Shown one piece after another: positions 46,637 through 54,438 of a stretch of 64,000 nucleotides of DNA; position 1 is the first letter of the stretch; each line of letters opens with the position of its first letter. Source of the stretch: Chromatiaceae bacterium (GTDB lineage Bacteria; Pseudomonadota; Gammaproteobacteria; Chromatiales; Chromatiaceae); contig JALOTB010000001.1 in the NCBI GenBank assembly GCA_025458165.1, positions 42,254 to 106,253 on the forward strand, written 5' to 3'. The position numbers and the translations under genes are program-made. The notes under the pieces were generated by a model. That model was not told where the DNA came from and did not search any database. It saw nothing but the letters and a program-made list of their open reading frames with translations.

Positions 46637-48403
46637 TCACATGCTCTCGGGTGCCGAGACCCCCAGCAGCCCCAGCCCGTTGCTCAGGACCTGCCGCGCC
46701 GCCAGGATCAGCTTGATGCGGGCGTCGCGCAGGCCCTCGTCGGGAACCAGGAACTGGTGGGCGTTGTAGTAGGTGTGGAAGTCGTTGGCGAGCTCGCGCA
46801 GGTAGTGGGTCAGCAGGTGCGGCTCCTCGTTCAGCGCCGCCGCCTCCACTAGCTCCGGGTAGCGCGCCAGGGTCTTGAGCAGGCCGATCTCATGGTCCTC
46901 GACGAGTCGCTCGAGGTTGGTCATCCCCGCGGTCGGGTCGATCGCGAGCCCCTTGTCCGCCGCCTGGCGCAGCACGCTTGCCACCCGGGCGTGGGCGTAC
47001 TGGACGTAGTACACGGGGTTGTCGGCCGACTGCGACTTGGCGAGGTCGAGGTCGAAGTCTAGGTGCTGCTCGCAGCGGCGCATCACGTAGAAGAAGCGGG
47101 CGGCGTCGCGCCCGACCTCCTTGCGGAGCTCGCGCAGGGTGACGAACTCCCCGGATCGGGTGGACATCTGCACCTTCTCGCCGCCCCGGTAGAGGATGGC
47201 GAACTGCACCAGCAGGACATCCAGGCGCGAGGGGTCGTCCCCCAGGGCCTGGAGCGCCGCCTTCACCCGCGGGATATAGCCGTGGTGATCGGCGCCCCAG
47301 ATGTCGATCACCCGCTCGAAGCCACGCTCCAGCTTATCCATGTGATAGGCGATGTCGGAGGCGAAATAGGTGGTCTGGCCGTTCTCGCGCACCACCACCC
47401 GGTCCTTCTCGTCGCCAAAGGCGCTGGAGCGAAACCAGAGCGCGCCGTCGCGCTCGTAGAGCTGGCCGGCCTCGCGTAGGCGCTCGATCGCGCGGTTCAC
47501 GGCCCCCTTCTCGGTCAGTGAGCGCTCCGAGTACCACTCGTCGTACACGACGCCGAACTGGGAGAGGTCGTCACGGATGTCGTCGAGGATGGTGTTCAGC
47601 CCGAGCTCGAACACATAGCGGTAGCGGTTGTCCCCGAGCAGGCGCTTGGCGGCCGCGATCAGGCCGTCGATGTGGGCCTCCTTGTCCCCCGTCCCGGTCT
47701 CGGGGTCGAGGTCCGCCGGCAGGCCCGCGAAGACCTCCGGGGACTCGGCGCGGTAGGCGTCGCCGTGCTCGCGGTGCAGGGTGGCGGCGATGTCCCAGAC
47801 GTAGTCGCCCTTGTAGCCGTTGCTCGGGAAGGGGATGTCCTCCCCGCAGAGCTCCAAGTACCGCAGCCACACCGAGGTCGCCAGGATGTCCATCTGCCGC
47901 CCGGCGTCGTTGACGTAGTACTCGCGATGGACCGCATAGCCCACGGCGGCGAGCAGGTCGGCGACGACCGCGCCATAGGCGGCCCCGCGTCCATGACCGA
48001 CGTGCAGTGGCCCGGTCGGGTTGGCAGAGACGAACTCCACCTGCACGCGGCGGCCCTGTCCGAGATTCGAGCGGCCGTAGCCCTGGCCGGCGGTGAGGAC
48101 CTCCGGGATGACGGCGCGGTAGGCGGCCGGGGCGAGGAAGAAGTTCACGAAGCCAGGGCCGGCGATCTCCACCCGATCCATCAGCGTGGACGCCGGCAGG
48201 GCCGCCACCAGGCGCTCGGCGAGCTGGCGTGGCTTGCTGCCGGCGGCCTTGGCGAGCACCAGGGCGAGGTTGGTGGCAAAGTCGCCGTGGGTCGGGTCGC
48301 GCGTGCGCTCGATCGTTGGCAGCGTCGCGACGGGGACGGGCAGGCCCTCGGCGCGGAGCCGATCGAGCGCGTCGGTGAGGAGTTGCTGGATCTGTGACTT
48401 CAT
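46637..48403 (-). CDS. argS: Arginyl-tRNA synthetase
   Basis: Class I synthetase charging tRNA-Arg. The N-terminal Add1 domain (1-110) binds the tRNA D-loop; the HIGH motif appears as [12 protein letters not shown] near 128-139; [14 protein letters not shown] stands in the place of KMSK, which is normal for many ArgRS; the C-terminal anticodon-binding DALR domain contains [10 protein letters not shown] and ends ISAPESM-like ([10 protein letters not shown]). Length 588 (E. coli 577). Confidence 0.97.
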   Translation of the reverse strand: MKSQIQQLLTDALDRLRAEGLPVPVATLPTIERTRDPTHGDFATNLALVLAKAAGSKPRQLAERLVAALPASTLMDRVEIAGPGFVNFFLAPAAYRAVIPEVLTAGQGYGRSNLGQGRRVQVEFVSANPTGPLHVGHGRGAAYGAVVADLLAAVGYAVHREYYVNDAGRQMDILATSVWLRYLELCGEDIPFPSNGYKGDYVWDIAATLHREHGDAYRAESPEVFAGLPADLDPETGTGDKEAHIDGLIAAAKRLLGDNRYRYVFELGLNTILDDIRDDLSQFGVVYDEWYSERSLTEKGAVNRAIERLREAGQLYERDGALWFRSSAFGDEKDRVVVRENGQTTYFASDIAYHMDKLERGFERVIDIWGADHHGYIPRVKAALQALGDDPSRLDVLLVQFAILYRGGEKVQMSTRSGEFVTLRELRKEVGRDAARFFYVMRRCEQHLDFDLDLAKSQSADNPVYYVQYAHARVASVLRQAADKGLAIDPTAGMTNLERLVEDHEIGLLKTLARYPELVEAAALNEEPHLLTHYLRELANDFHTYYNAHQFLVPDEGLRDARIKLILAARQVLSNGLGLLGVSAPESM

Positions 48404-48531
48404 GGGGTCATCGGGTCATGGGGCGGTTCGCCGCGGTGCACCTCCGCGGGGGCTCCGGCGAGGTACGCGGCTGGGGCTCGGGGCCGAGCCCGTGGGGATC
48501 GAGGCGGCGGAAGGATAGCAGGATTGCCCGC

Positions 48532-50748
48532 TCACATCAGGTCCAGGGGGTCCACGTCGAGGGACCAGCGTACCCCCGGCGCGGGGCGCAGGCCGCGCAC
48601 CGCCTCCAGCCAGACGCCAAGGAATCGCTGCAACATCGGACGGTGGCTCGCCTGCACCAAAAGCTGGGCCCGGTAGCGGCCGGCGCGCCGCTCCATGGGG
48701 GCGGGCACCGGCCCGAAGAGCTGCACCTCGGTCGCAAGCAGCGCCCCGGCGAGGTCGAGCGCGCTACGCAGGAAGCCGGTTGCGGTCTCCGGATCTCGCG
48801 CCTCGGCCCGCATCAGGGCCTGGTAGGCGAAGGGCGGTAGCCCAGCGGCCTCGCGCTCGGCCAGCGCCGCCTCGGCGAAGGCGCGGTAGCCGGAGCGCCT
48901 CAGGGTATGTAGCAGGGGGTGGTCGGGGTGGCGGGTTTGCAGGATCACGCGGCCGGGCCGCTCGGCGCGCCCGGCCCGCCCCGCGACCTGGACGACGAGC
49001 TGGGCCATGCGCTCGGCCGAGCGGAAGTCCGCCCCGTAGAGCCCCTGATCCACGTCGAGCAACCCGACCAGGGTGACCCCCGGGAAGTGGTGCCCTTTCG
49101 CGAGCATCTGGGTGCCGACCAGGAGCGGGACCTCGCCCCGGCGTGCCGCGGCGAGGATGCGTTCGAGGCTGCCCTTGCGGCGGGTGCTATCGCGATCGAC
49201 CCGCGCGAGCGGGGTGCCGGGAAAGAGGCCCTGAAGCTCCGTCTCGAGGCGCTCGGTGCCCAGGCCGAGCGTGCGTAGGTCGCCGTCGCCGCAGTCGGGA
49301 CAGACCGCCGGCAGGGGCCGGGTCAGCCCACAGTGGTGACACCAGAGTCGCCGCTCGGCCAGATGCAGGGTCAGGCGGGCGTCGCACTTGGGGCAGTCAC
49401 CCACCCAGCCGCAGGCGTGGCAGGTCAGCACCGGGGCAAAGCCGCGGCGATTGAGGAACAGAAGGACCTGATTGCCGGCCGCGAGCTGCTCCTCGGTGAG
49501 CCGCACCAGGACCGGCGACAGACCCGCGCGCAGCGGTTGGGCGCGCACGTCGAGCAGCGCGATCTCAGGGGGCCGCGCACCGCCCGCCCGCTCCGGCAAA
49601 GCGAGCCGCGCGTAGCGCCCGGCTCGGGTGTTGTAGAGCGTCTCCAGCGATGGTGTGGCCGAACCCAGCACCACCGGGCAGCCGGCCTGCTGGGCGCGGC
49701 GCACGGCCAGATCGCGAGCCGAGTAGCGCAGCCCGTCCTGCTGCTTGAAGGAGGCGTCGTGCTCCTCGTCGACCAGTATCAGTCCGAGGCGAGGAAGCGG
49801 GACGAAGACCGCCGAGCGCGTGCCGAGCACCAGGACCGCTCCGCCGTCCGCGGCCTGGCGCCAGGCGCGTTCGCGCTCGCCGGCGGCGAGGCCCGAGTGC
49901 AGCGTCACCATCGGCCCGGGGATGCGCTCGACGAGGCGCCGGGCGAGCTGGGGCGTGAGCCCGATCTCGGGGACCAGCATCAGGGTCTGGCGCCCGGACT
50001 CGATCGCGGCCTGGATCAGGTGGAGATAGACCTCGGTCTTGCCGCTTCCGGTCACCCCCTCCAGCAGGAAGGTCCGAAAGCCCCCGAGCGCCGCGCGCAC
50101 CTCGGCCACCGCCTGCGTTTGATCGGCATTGAGCGTCGGCCCGCTGGCCGCCTGTATCGCCGGCAGGGAGGGGCTCGCCGGGGCGCGGCAGCGCTCGATC
50201 CAGCCGCGGCGCTCCAGGGCCGAGAGCGCGTGCGCGCAGTCGCCCGCCCGCCGCCGGATCTCGGCCGCGGACCGCCCCTCGCGTTGGTCCGCGAGCAGGG
50301 CGGCGACCTGTGCCTGCCGCGGGGCGCGGGCGAGCCCGGAGGGGTCGGCGACGCGGCCAGCTGCGGTGAGGCGCCAGCCCGGCTCACCCGGCTCGGGCAA
50401 TGCCTCCGGCCGGCGCAGCCGCGCCGGGAGGGCGGTGAACAGCGCATCGCCTGGCGGGTACTGGTAGTAGGCCGCGGTCCATAGGATCAGCTCCAGATCG
50501 CTCGGGCCGAGCAAGGGCTGGGGATCGAGCACGGCCGCGATCGGCTTGAGCCGCTCGGGTGGCTGGTCGCTGTGGGCGGCGAGGGCCACGATCATCCCCA
50601 CGCGGCAGCGGCCGCCAAAGGGCACCCGCACCCGTAGCCCGGGGCACAGGCGCGCCGGGTCGCAGTCCGCTGGACGAAGGTAATCGAACAACCGCGGCAG
50701 CGGGGCGGCCACGGCGACCCGAAGGATGGCGGGACGCTCCTGGGACAT
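48532..50748 (-). CDS. priA: Primosomal replication protein N' (PriA helicase)
   Basis: 3'-5' helicase that restarts stalled replication forks by loading DnaB through PriB/DnaT or PriC. It has the 3'-binding domain (1-110), Walker A GVTGSGKTEVY near 225, the DEEH box VDEEHDASFKQQD near 325, the zinc-binding region with paired CxxC units CHACGWVGDCPKC and CHHCG ... CPDCG (about 445-480), and motifs V-VI GTQMLAKGHHFPGVTLV and VAGRAGRA. Length 738 (E. coli 732). A 128-base gap separates it from argS; upstream of it lies a DnaA-box pair. Confidence 0.97.
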   Translation of the reverse strand: MSQERPAILRVAVAAPLPRLFDYLRPADCDPARLCPGLRVRVPFGGRCRVGMIVALAAHSDQPPERLKPIAAVLDPQPLLGPSDLELILWTAAYYQYPPGDALFTALPARLRRPEALPEPGEPGWRLTAAGRVADPSGLARAPRQAQVAALLADQREGRSAAEIRRRAGDCAHALSALERRGWIERCRAPASPSLPAIQAASGPTLNADQTQAVAEVRAALGGFRTFLLEGVTGSGKTEVYLHLIQAAIESGRQTLMLVPEIGLTPQLARRLVERIPGPMVTLHSGLAAGERERAWRQAADGGAVLVLGTRSAVFVPLPRLGLILVDEEHDASFKQQDGLRYSARDLAVRRAQQAGCPVVLGSATPSLETLYNTRAGRYARLALPERAGGARPPEIALLDVRAQPLRAGLSPVLVRLTEEQLAAGNQVLLFLNRRGFAPVLTCHACGWVGDCPKCDARLTLHLAERRLWCHHCGLTRPLPAVCPDCGDGDLRTLGLGTERLETELQGLFPGTPLARVDRDSTRRKGSLERILAAARRGEVPLLVGTQMLAKGHHFPGVTLVGLLDVDQGLYGADFRSAERMAQLVVQVAGRAGRAERPGRVILQTRHPDHPLLHTLRRSGYRAFAEAALAEREAAGLPPFAYQALMRAEARDPETATGFLRSALDLAGALLATEVQLFGPVPAPMERRAGRYRAQLLVQASHRPMLQRFLGVWLEAVRGLRPAPGVRWSLDVDPLDLM

Positions 50749-50900
50749 CGAGGCTCTGGGCGAAGGCGGGCTCGGCCGGCGGCGTGCGCGCCCGATTCTA
50801 CGGTAAACCGCCGTCAGCTACGCCCTCACTTAGGGCGGGACTTTGAGGATGCCGTTGCGAGCCGCTGGCAACCGATGGACTGTCTTCGCTTTTCCCCGAG

Positions 50901-50923
50901 TCATTCACAGATCCTGTGGATAA
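50901..50923. promoter_or_regulatory. Convergent DnaA-box pair with central GATC
   Basis: TGTGGATAA at 50915-50923 is an exact DnaA box (TTATCCACA) on the minus strand. TCATTCACA at 50901-50909 matches TTATNCACA with one mismatch on the plus strand. Five bases, GATCC, separate them. The site is 153 bases upstream of priA. It could be a DnaA-responsive regulatory site or a DnaA-binding locus. Confidence 0.5.
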
Positions 50924-51143
50924 CCCTGGGGACAAACCGCGACAAGGGCGTCCGACTCGGCAAGTTTGTTACGAGTTTGTTGTGCTGAGCATATTTTGGC
51001 CGACGAGCGACATCCTTTTCAGAACAGATTATTGAAGCAGTTCACCATACGCTTATTGAGCAGGGTTGCGTCTTTGCGCCGACGCTCCGGCGGCCGGCCG
51101 GCGCACCTGTGCAAAAGACGTCCGGGTGTCGGGCCTTGGCGCC

Positions 51144-51171
51144 TTGCGCCTCGCCTTGATCCGTGTATGAT
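51144..51171 (+). promoter_or_regulatory. Candidate promoter of the HNH endonuclease gene
   Basis: TTGCGC at 51144-51149 and TATGAT at 51166-51171 with a 16-base spacer. Transcription would start near 51178, about 60 bases before the ATG at 51241; this argues against a GTG start at 51163, which lies in the -10 region. Confidence 0.5.
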
Positions 51172-51240
51172 CCTGCCAACCTCGCCCGCTCAGACCCCAG
51201 CCGCTGCGGTGGGCCACAGGCCCTCCGGACGCTGCGCGAC

Positions 51241-51837
51241 ATGGTCCAACTGCACCAGCAGGTCTTGCGAACGGACTTGGCCGGTATGCCGCTCGAGTGG
51301 GTGGATTACCGGTGCGCCGCTCGGCTCTATTTCCTCGATCAGGTCGCCTACGCCTGCGGTGACCGGCTGTTCCTGCTGCGCGGGGGGGTGAATGCCCGTA
51401 CCAAGCTCCGCAGCGAGCTGGTCATCCACTCCATCATCGCCACCCACGGGGCGCACCACGCGAGCAGTAAGCGCGACGGGAGCTATGTCCCGCCGCTGTC
51501 GAACCGCACCTTGTTCCAGCGCGACGATCACATATGCATGTACTGCGGGGGTCGATTCTCCCCGCGGCAGCTCTCGCGCGATCATGTCCGCCCCGTCAGC
51601 CGCGGCGGCGCCGATCATTGGCGCAACGTGGTCACCGCCTGCGTGCGCTGCAACAACGCCAAGGCCGGGCGCTCACCCGAGGACGCCGGCATGGAGCTCT
51701 TGGCGGTGCCCTTCACCCCGACGCACGCCGAATACATCTTCCTGATGGGCCGTAACGTCCTGGCGGATCAGATGGAGTTCCTGCGCGCCCACTTCCCCCG
51801 CACCAGCCCGCTGCTCAAGCGTGCCGGCCGTGGATGA
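51241..51837 (+). CDS. HNH endonuclease family protein
   Basis: A 198-residue protein with an HNH nuclease-type domain in its second half: zinc cysteines in CMYCGG near 100 and CVRCNN near 134, the catalytic box LSRDHVRPVSRGGADHWRN near 112-130. The N-terminal half (LRTDLAGMPLEWVDYRCAAR, LYFLDQVAYACGD) has no named domain but is shared by a family of chromosomal HNH proteins in gammaproteobacteria. It is not linked to a methylase or phage genes, so a restriction role is unlikely. The start at ATG 51241 agrees with the promoter position. It overlaps the next gene by 17 bases. Confidence 0.87.
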   Translation: MVQLHQQVLRTDLAGMPLEWVDYRCAARLYFLDQVAYACGDRLFLLRGGVNARTKLRSELVIHSIIATHGAHHASSKRDGSYVPPLSNRTLFQRDDHICMYCGGRFSPRQLSRDHVRPVSRGGADHWRNVVTACVRCNNAKAGRSPEDAGMELLAVPFTPTHAEYIFLMGRNVLADQMEFLRAHFPRTSPLLKRAGRG

Positions 51838-52714
51838 CTGGCGCGCCATCGCGGCGCAGATCGCGAGCGTCACCGGCCGTCCCTTCGATCCCGCCCCGCC
51901 GCGCTCGGTCGGCGGCGGCTGCATCAACACCGCCCTGGTGCTGAGCGACGGTGAGCACCAATGGTTCGTCAAGCAGAACACGGCCGACCGGCTGTCGATG
52001 TTCGAGGCCGAGGCCGCGGGCCTCGCCGAGATCGCGTCCACCGCGACGATCCGCGTCCCCAACCCGTTGTGCACGGGTGTCGCGGGCGGCCGCTCCTACA
52101 TCGTGATGGAGCACCTCGCCCTCGGCGGGCGCGGCGGGGCGACCGGCGCAGCCGAGGCTGGGCGGCGGCTCGCGGCATTGCATCGCACCACGTGCGACGC
52201 CTTCGGCTGGGCGCGGGACAACACCATCGGCTCCACCCCCCAGCGCAATGCCCCGGATGCCGATTGGACGGCCTTCTTCCGCGACCAGCGCCTCGGATTC
52301 CAGCTCGCCCTGGCGGTCCGTAACGGCTACGGGGGGCGCCTGCAGCGCGAGGGCGAGCGTCTCCTCGAAGCCTGCCCCGCGCTCATCGATCACGGCCCGC
52401 GGCCCGCCCTACTGCACGGCGATCTCTGGGCGGGCAACCTGAGCTACGATCGCCACGGCCAGCCAGTGGTCTTCGACCCCGCCGTCTACTACGGGGACCG
52501 CGAGGCAGATCTCGCGATGACCGAGCTCTTTGGCGGCTTCGGGGCGGAGTTCTACGCCGCCTACCAGGACGCCTGGCCACTCGACGGCGGCTACCGCGCC
52601 CGCCGCACGCTCTACAACCTCTACCACATCCTCAACCACCTCAACCTGTTCGGAGGTGGCTACCTGAGCCAGGCCGAGGGGATGATCGGGCGCCTGCTCG
52701 CGGAGCTGCGCTAG
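51821..52714 (+). CDS. Fructosamine kinase family protein
   Basis: A 297-residue kinase of the fructosamine/ketosamine-3-kinase family, which phosphorylates sugars bound to protein amines so that they detach. It shows the ATP loop SVGGGCINTALVL near 29-41, the lysine in WFVKQN, MEHLAL, the catalytic HGDLWAGN near 199-206 and the metal site VVFDPAVYYGDREADLAM. It starts with GTG inside the end of the HNH gene; GTG 51830 is an alternative. The role in bacteria is deglycation repair by analogy. Confidence 0.9.
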   Translation: MPAVDDWRAIAAQIASVTGRPFDPAPPRSVGGGCINTALVLSDGEHQWFVKQNTADRLSMFEAEAAGLAEIASTATIRVPNPLCTGVAGGRSYIVMEHLALGGRGGATGAAEAGRRLAALHRTTCDAFGWARDNTIGSTPQRNAPDADWTAFFRDQRLGFQLALAVRNGYGGRLQREGERLLEACPALIDHGPRPALLHGDLWAGNLSYDRHGQPVVFDPAVYYGDREADLAMTELFGGFGAEFYAAYQDAWPLDGGYRARRTLYNLYHILNHLNLFGGGYLSQAEGMIGRLLAELR

Positions 52715-52877
52715 TCCGAGGGGGTGCGACTGGGCCCGCGGCCGGCCGTTCGCGGCGGGTGTCCCCCGGGCGAGCGGGTCGGGTTCCTCGCCGGTGACGG
52801 ATGTGTTAAAAGCGCGGCAGCGCAGGGTCGAATCCCCTGGCCCTAACTGCCTAACACCAGCGTCTAGCGTCCCCCTT

Positions 52878-53390
52878 ATGCCCCGAGAGCTCCTGCTGCT
52901 GCGACATGCCAAGTCGGACTGGGATTCGGGCGCATCCGAGGACTTTGCGCGTCCGCTCGCGAAACGCGGTAAGAAAGATGCCCCGCGCGTCGGCGAGTGG
53001 CTCTACCGGGAGGGGTTGGTTCCGGACCTGGTGGTGAGCTCGCCGGCCGAGCGTGCCCGGCAGACCACGCTCAAGGTGTGCAAGTCGATGGATGTAGGCA
53101 AGAAGAAGATTCTCTGGGATCAGGACGTCTACGAGGCGGGTCTGGACACCCTGCTCGCGGTCCTCGCCCGCTGTCCCGCCGACTCGCCGACCGTCCTCCT
53201 GGTGGGGCACAACCCGGGGCTAGAGGACCTGCTGCGCTTCCTGGCGGGGGACGAGGTGGAGGAGTCCAAGGACGGCAAACTGTTGCCCACTGCCGCCCTC
53301 GCCCGCCTGGAGATGCCCGACGATTGGTCCCGGCTGGAGCCGGGCTGCGCGCAGTTGGGGGGGATCGTGCGGCCGCGGGAGCAGGCTTAG
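52878..53390 (+). CDS. sixA: Phosphohistidine phosphatase SixA-like
   Basis: A 170-residue histidine phosphatase: RHAKSDWD near residue 8 carries the catalytic RHG-type motif (RHA), SSPAERARQTT near 52 and VGHNPGLEDLL near 112 complete the active site. SixA removes phosphate from histidine of phosphotransfer proteins such as ArcB or NPr. ATG 52878 is chosen since it gives the family start PRELLLLRHAK; the longer frame from 52794 has no match. It converges with phoU. Confidence 0.9.
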   Translation: MPRELLLLRHAKSDWDSGASEDFARPLAKRGKKDAPRVGEWLYREGLVPDLVVSSPAERARQTTLKVCKSMDVGKKKILWDQDVYEAGLDTLLAVLARCPADSPTVLLVGHNPGLEDLLRFLAGDEVEESKDGKLLPTAALARLEMPDDWSRLEPGCAQLGGIVRPREQA

Positions 53391-53422
53391 GGCGCGCCGG
53401 CGACGGGGGCGTCGCCCGCGGC

Positions 53423-54085
53423 TCAGTCGAGATCGGGGGTCGATCCCGTCGCCGCGAATACCACCCGCTCGGCGATGTTGGTGGCGCGGTCGGCGGCCCG
53501 CTCGTAGTTGTGGATGGCCCACAGCAGATGGGTGCCGGCGGTGGCGAGCGCGGCGTCGGCGGACATCGCCCGTAGCAGCTCGGCGACTAGCTCCGCCTCT
53601 AGCCCGTCGACGCGGTCGTCGCGCGCCGCGACGGCACGGGCCATCTCGGCGTCCTGGGCGCGAAAGGCGGAGAGCGCGTCGGCGACCATCTGCGTGGCGT
53701 CCTCCCCCAGCGCCACGGCCTTGGCCAGGGCCTCAGCCGGGTAGCCGTCGCCGGGTGCGTCGCGAACGATGCGGGCGGTGTCGGCGGCGTGATCGGCGAT
53801 GCGCTCCAGCTCCGAGACCAGCTCCAGACAGGCGCCGACCTCACGCAGGTCCCGTCCCGCTGGCTGATGCGCCGCGAGCACGACCAGGCACTCCTGCTCC
53901 AACATGCGCCGGTGCTGGTTGATCGGCCGGTCCTCAGCAATGATCTCTTCGGCCAGCGCCGCATCCTGCCGGCCCAGGCAGTCGACGGACTTGCGCAAGG
54001 CCGTGGTGACCAGGTCTCCCATCTGGAGGACCCCGGCCCGCATCTCGTCGCGTTTTCGGTGAACTAGTAGCTGCATGTCAATCAT
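53423..54085 (-). CDS. phoU: PhoU-domain protein
   Basis: A 220-residue helical protein with two PhoU repeats: the first around LVTTALRKSVDCLGRQDAAL and the second around ALATAGTHLLWAIHNYERAADRATNIAE, with the metal-binding ExxxD pattern in ELERIADHAADTARI. PhoU signals phosphate sufficiency from the Pst transporter to PhoR. No pst or phoBR genes are near; feoC lies 65 bases upstream on the same strand. ATG 54085 has GGAGGG 10 bases upstream; the longer frame to 54325 is antiphase over feoC. Confidence 0.88.
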   Translation of the reverse strand: MIDMQLLVHRKRDEMRAGVLQMGDLVTTALRKSVDCLGRQDAALAEEIIAEDRPINQHRRMLEQECLVVLAAHQPAGRDLREVGACLELVSELERIADHAADTARIVRDAPGDGYPAEALAKAVALGEDATQMVADALSAFRAQDAEMARAVAARDDRVDGLEAELVAELLRAMSADAALATAGTHLLWAIHNYERAADRATNIAERVVFAATGSTPDLD

Positions 54086-54150
54086 TGTACCCGAGCCCTC
54101 CGCCGACACCAGATCGGTCGCTGCGCCCGATGAGCCGACGGCGCCGGCGG

Positions 54151-54438
54151 CTAGGGTACCCGGCTTGTTTGACCGTTTGATGACGACCCTGGGGTTGGGG
54201 GCCCCTCGCCCTCGGGCGCGTCCCTCCAGCGATAGACCTCGGCGAGACCCGGGTCGCACAGGGTACAGGTCGCGCCGCACGCGGGAGGGAGCGGCACCCG
54301 CTCCACCCGGCCCTTGCTGATCCAAAGGGCCAGCATGGCGCGCACGGCCTCGGGATCCGCGTCGAAATGGACCGCCAGGTCCATCAGCGTCGCCTGCCGG
54401 TGGGCCTGGAGGTAGCGCCGGAGGTCGGAGAGGATCAC
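54151..54438 (-). CDS. feoC: Ferrous iron transport protein FeoC
   Basis: A 95-residue winged-helix protein (MILSDLRRYLQAHRQATLMD, FDADPEAVRAMLALWISKGRVERV) with a cysteine loop ACGATCTLCDP near 53-63 in the wing that in homologues binds an iron-sulfur cluster or influences FeoB stability. It starts with GTG in a GTGA overlap with the feoB stop. A 25-residue Gly/Pro/Ser tail after YRW is not conserved. Confidence 0.87.
   Translation of the reverse strand: MILSDLRRYLQAHRQATLMDLAVHFDADPEAVRAMLALWISKGRVERVPLPPACGATCTLCDPGLAEVYRWRDAPEGEGPPTPGSSSNGQTSRVP

Larger units (their letters stand above)
50749..51240. other. Long intergenic region between priA and the HNH gene
   Basis: These 492 bases between two divergent genes hold no convincing protein gene. 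They contain a convergent pair of DnaA-box-like sequences around a GATC (50901-50923), followed by two A+T-richer stretches (about 50957-51000 and 51017-51060), and a promoter for the HNH gene at 51144-51171. A small hairpin (CGCCCT / AGGGCG, 50821-50837) has no T-run. Confidence 0.6.

Noticed and set aside
47150..47175. Apparent loss of the KMSK motif in argS
   Set aside because: Many arginyl-tRNA synthetases lack a standard KMSK and have a similar substitute, so this is not a defect.
50749..51240. Chromosomal replication origin
   Set aside because: Only one exact DnaA box and one degenerate box are present, and the dnaN-recF-gyrB block at the window start is the likelier origin neighbourhood.
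52823..52839. tRNA T-arm-like hairpin CAGGG-TCGAATC-CCCTG upstream of sixA
   Set aside because: The loop lacks one T of the TTCGAAT pattern, the following bases have no matching acceptor strand upstream, and no D or anticodon arm can be drawn.
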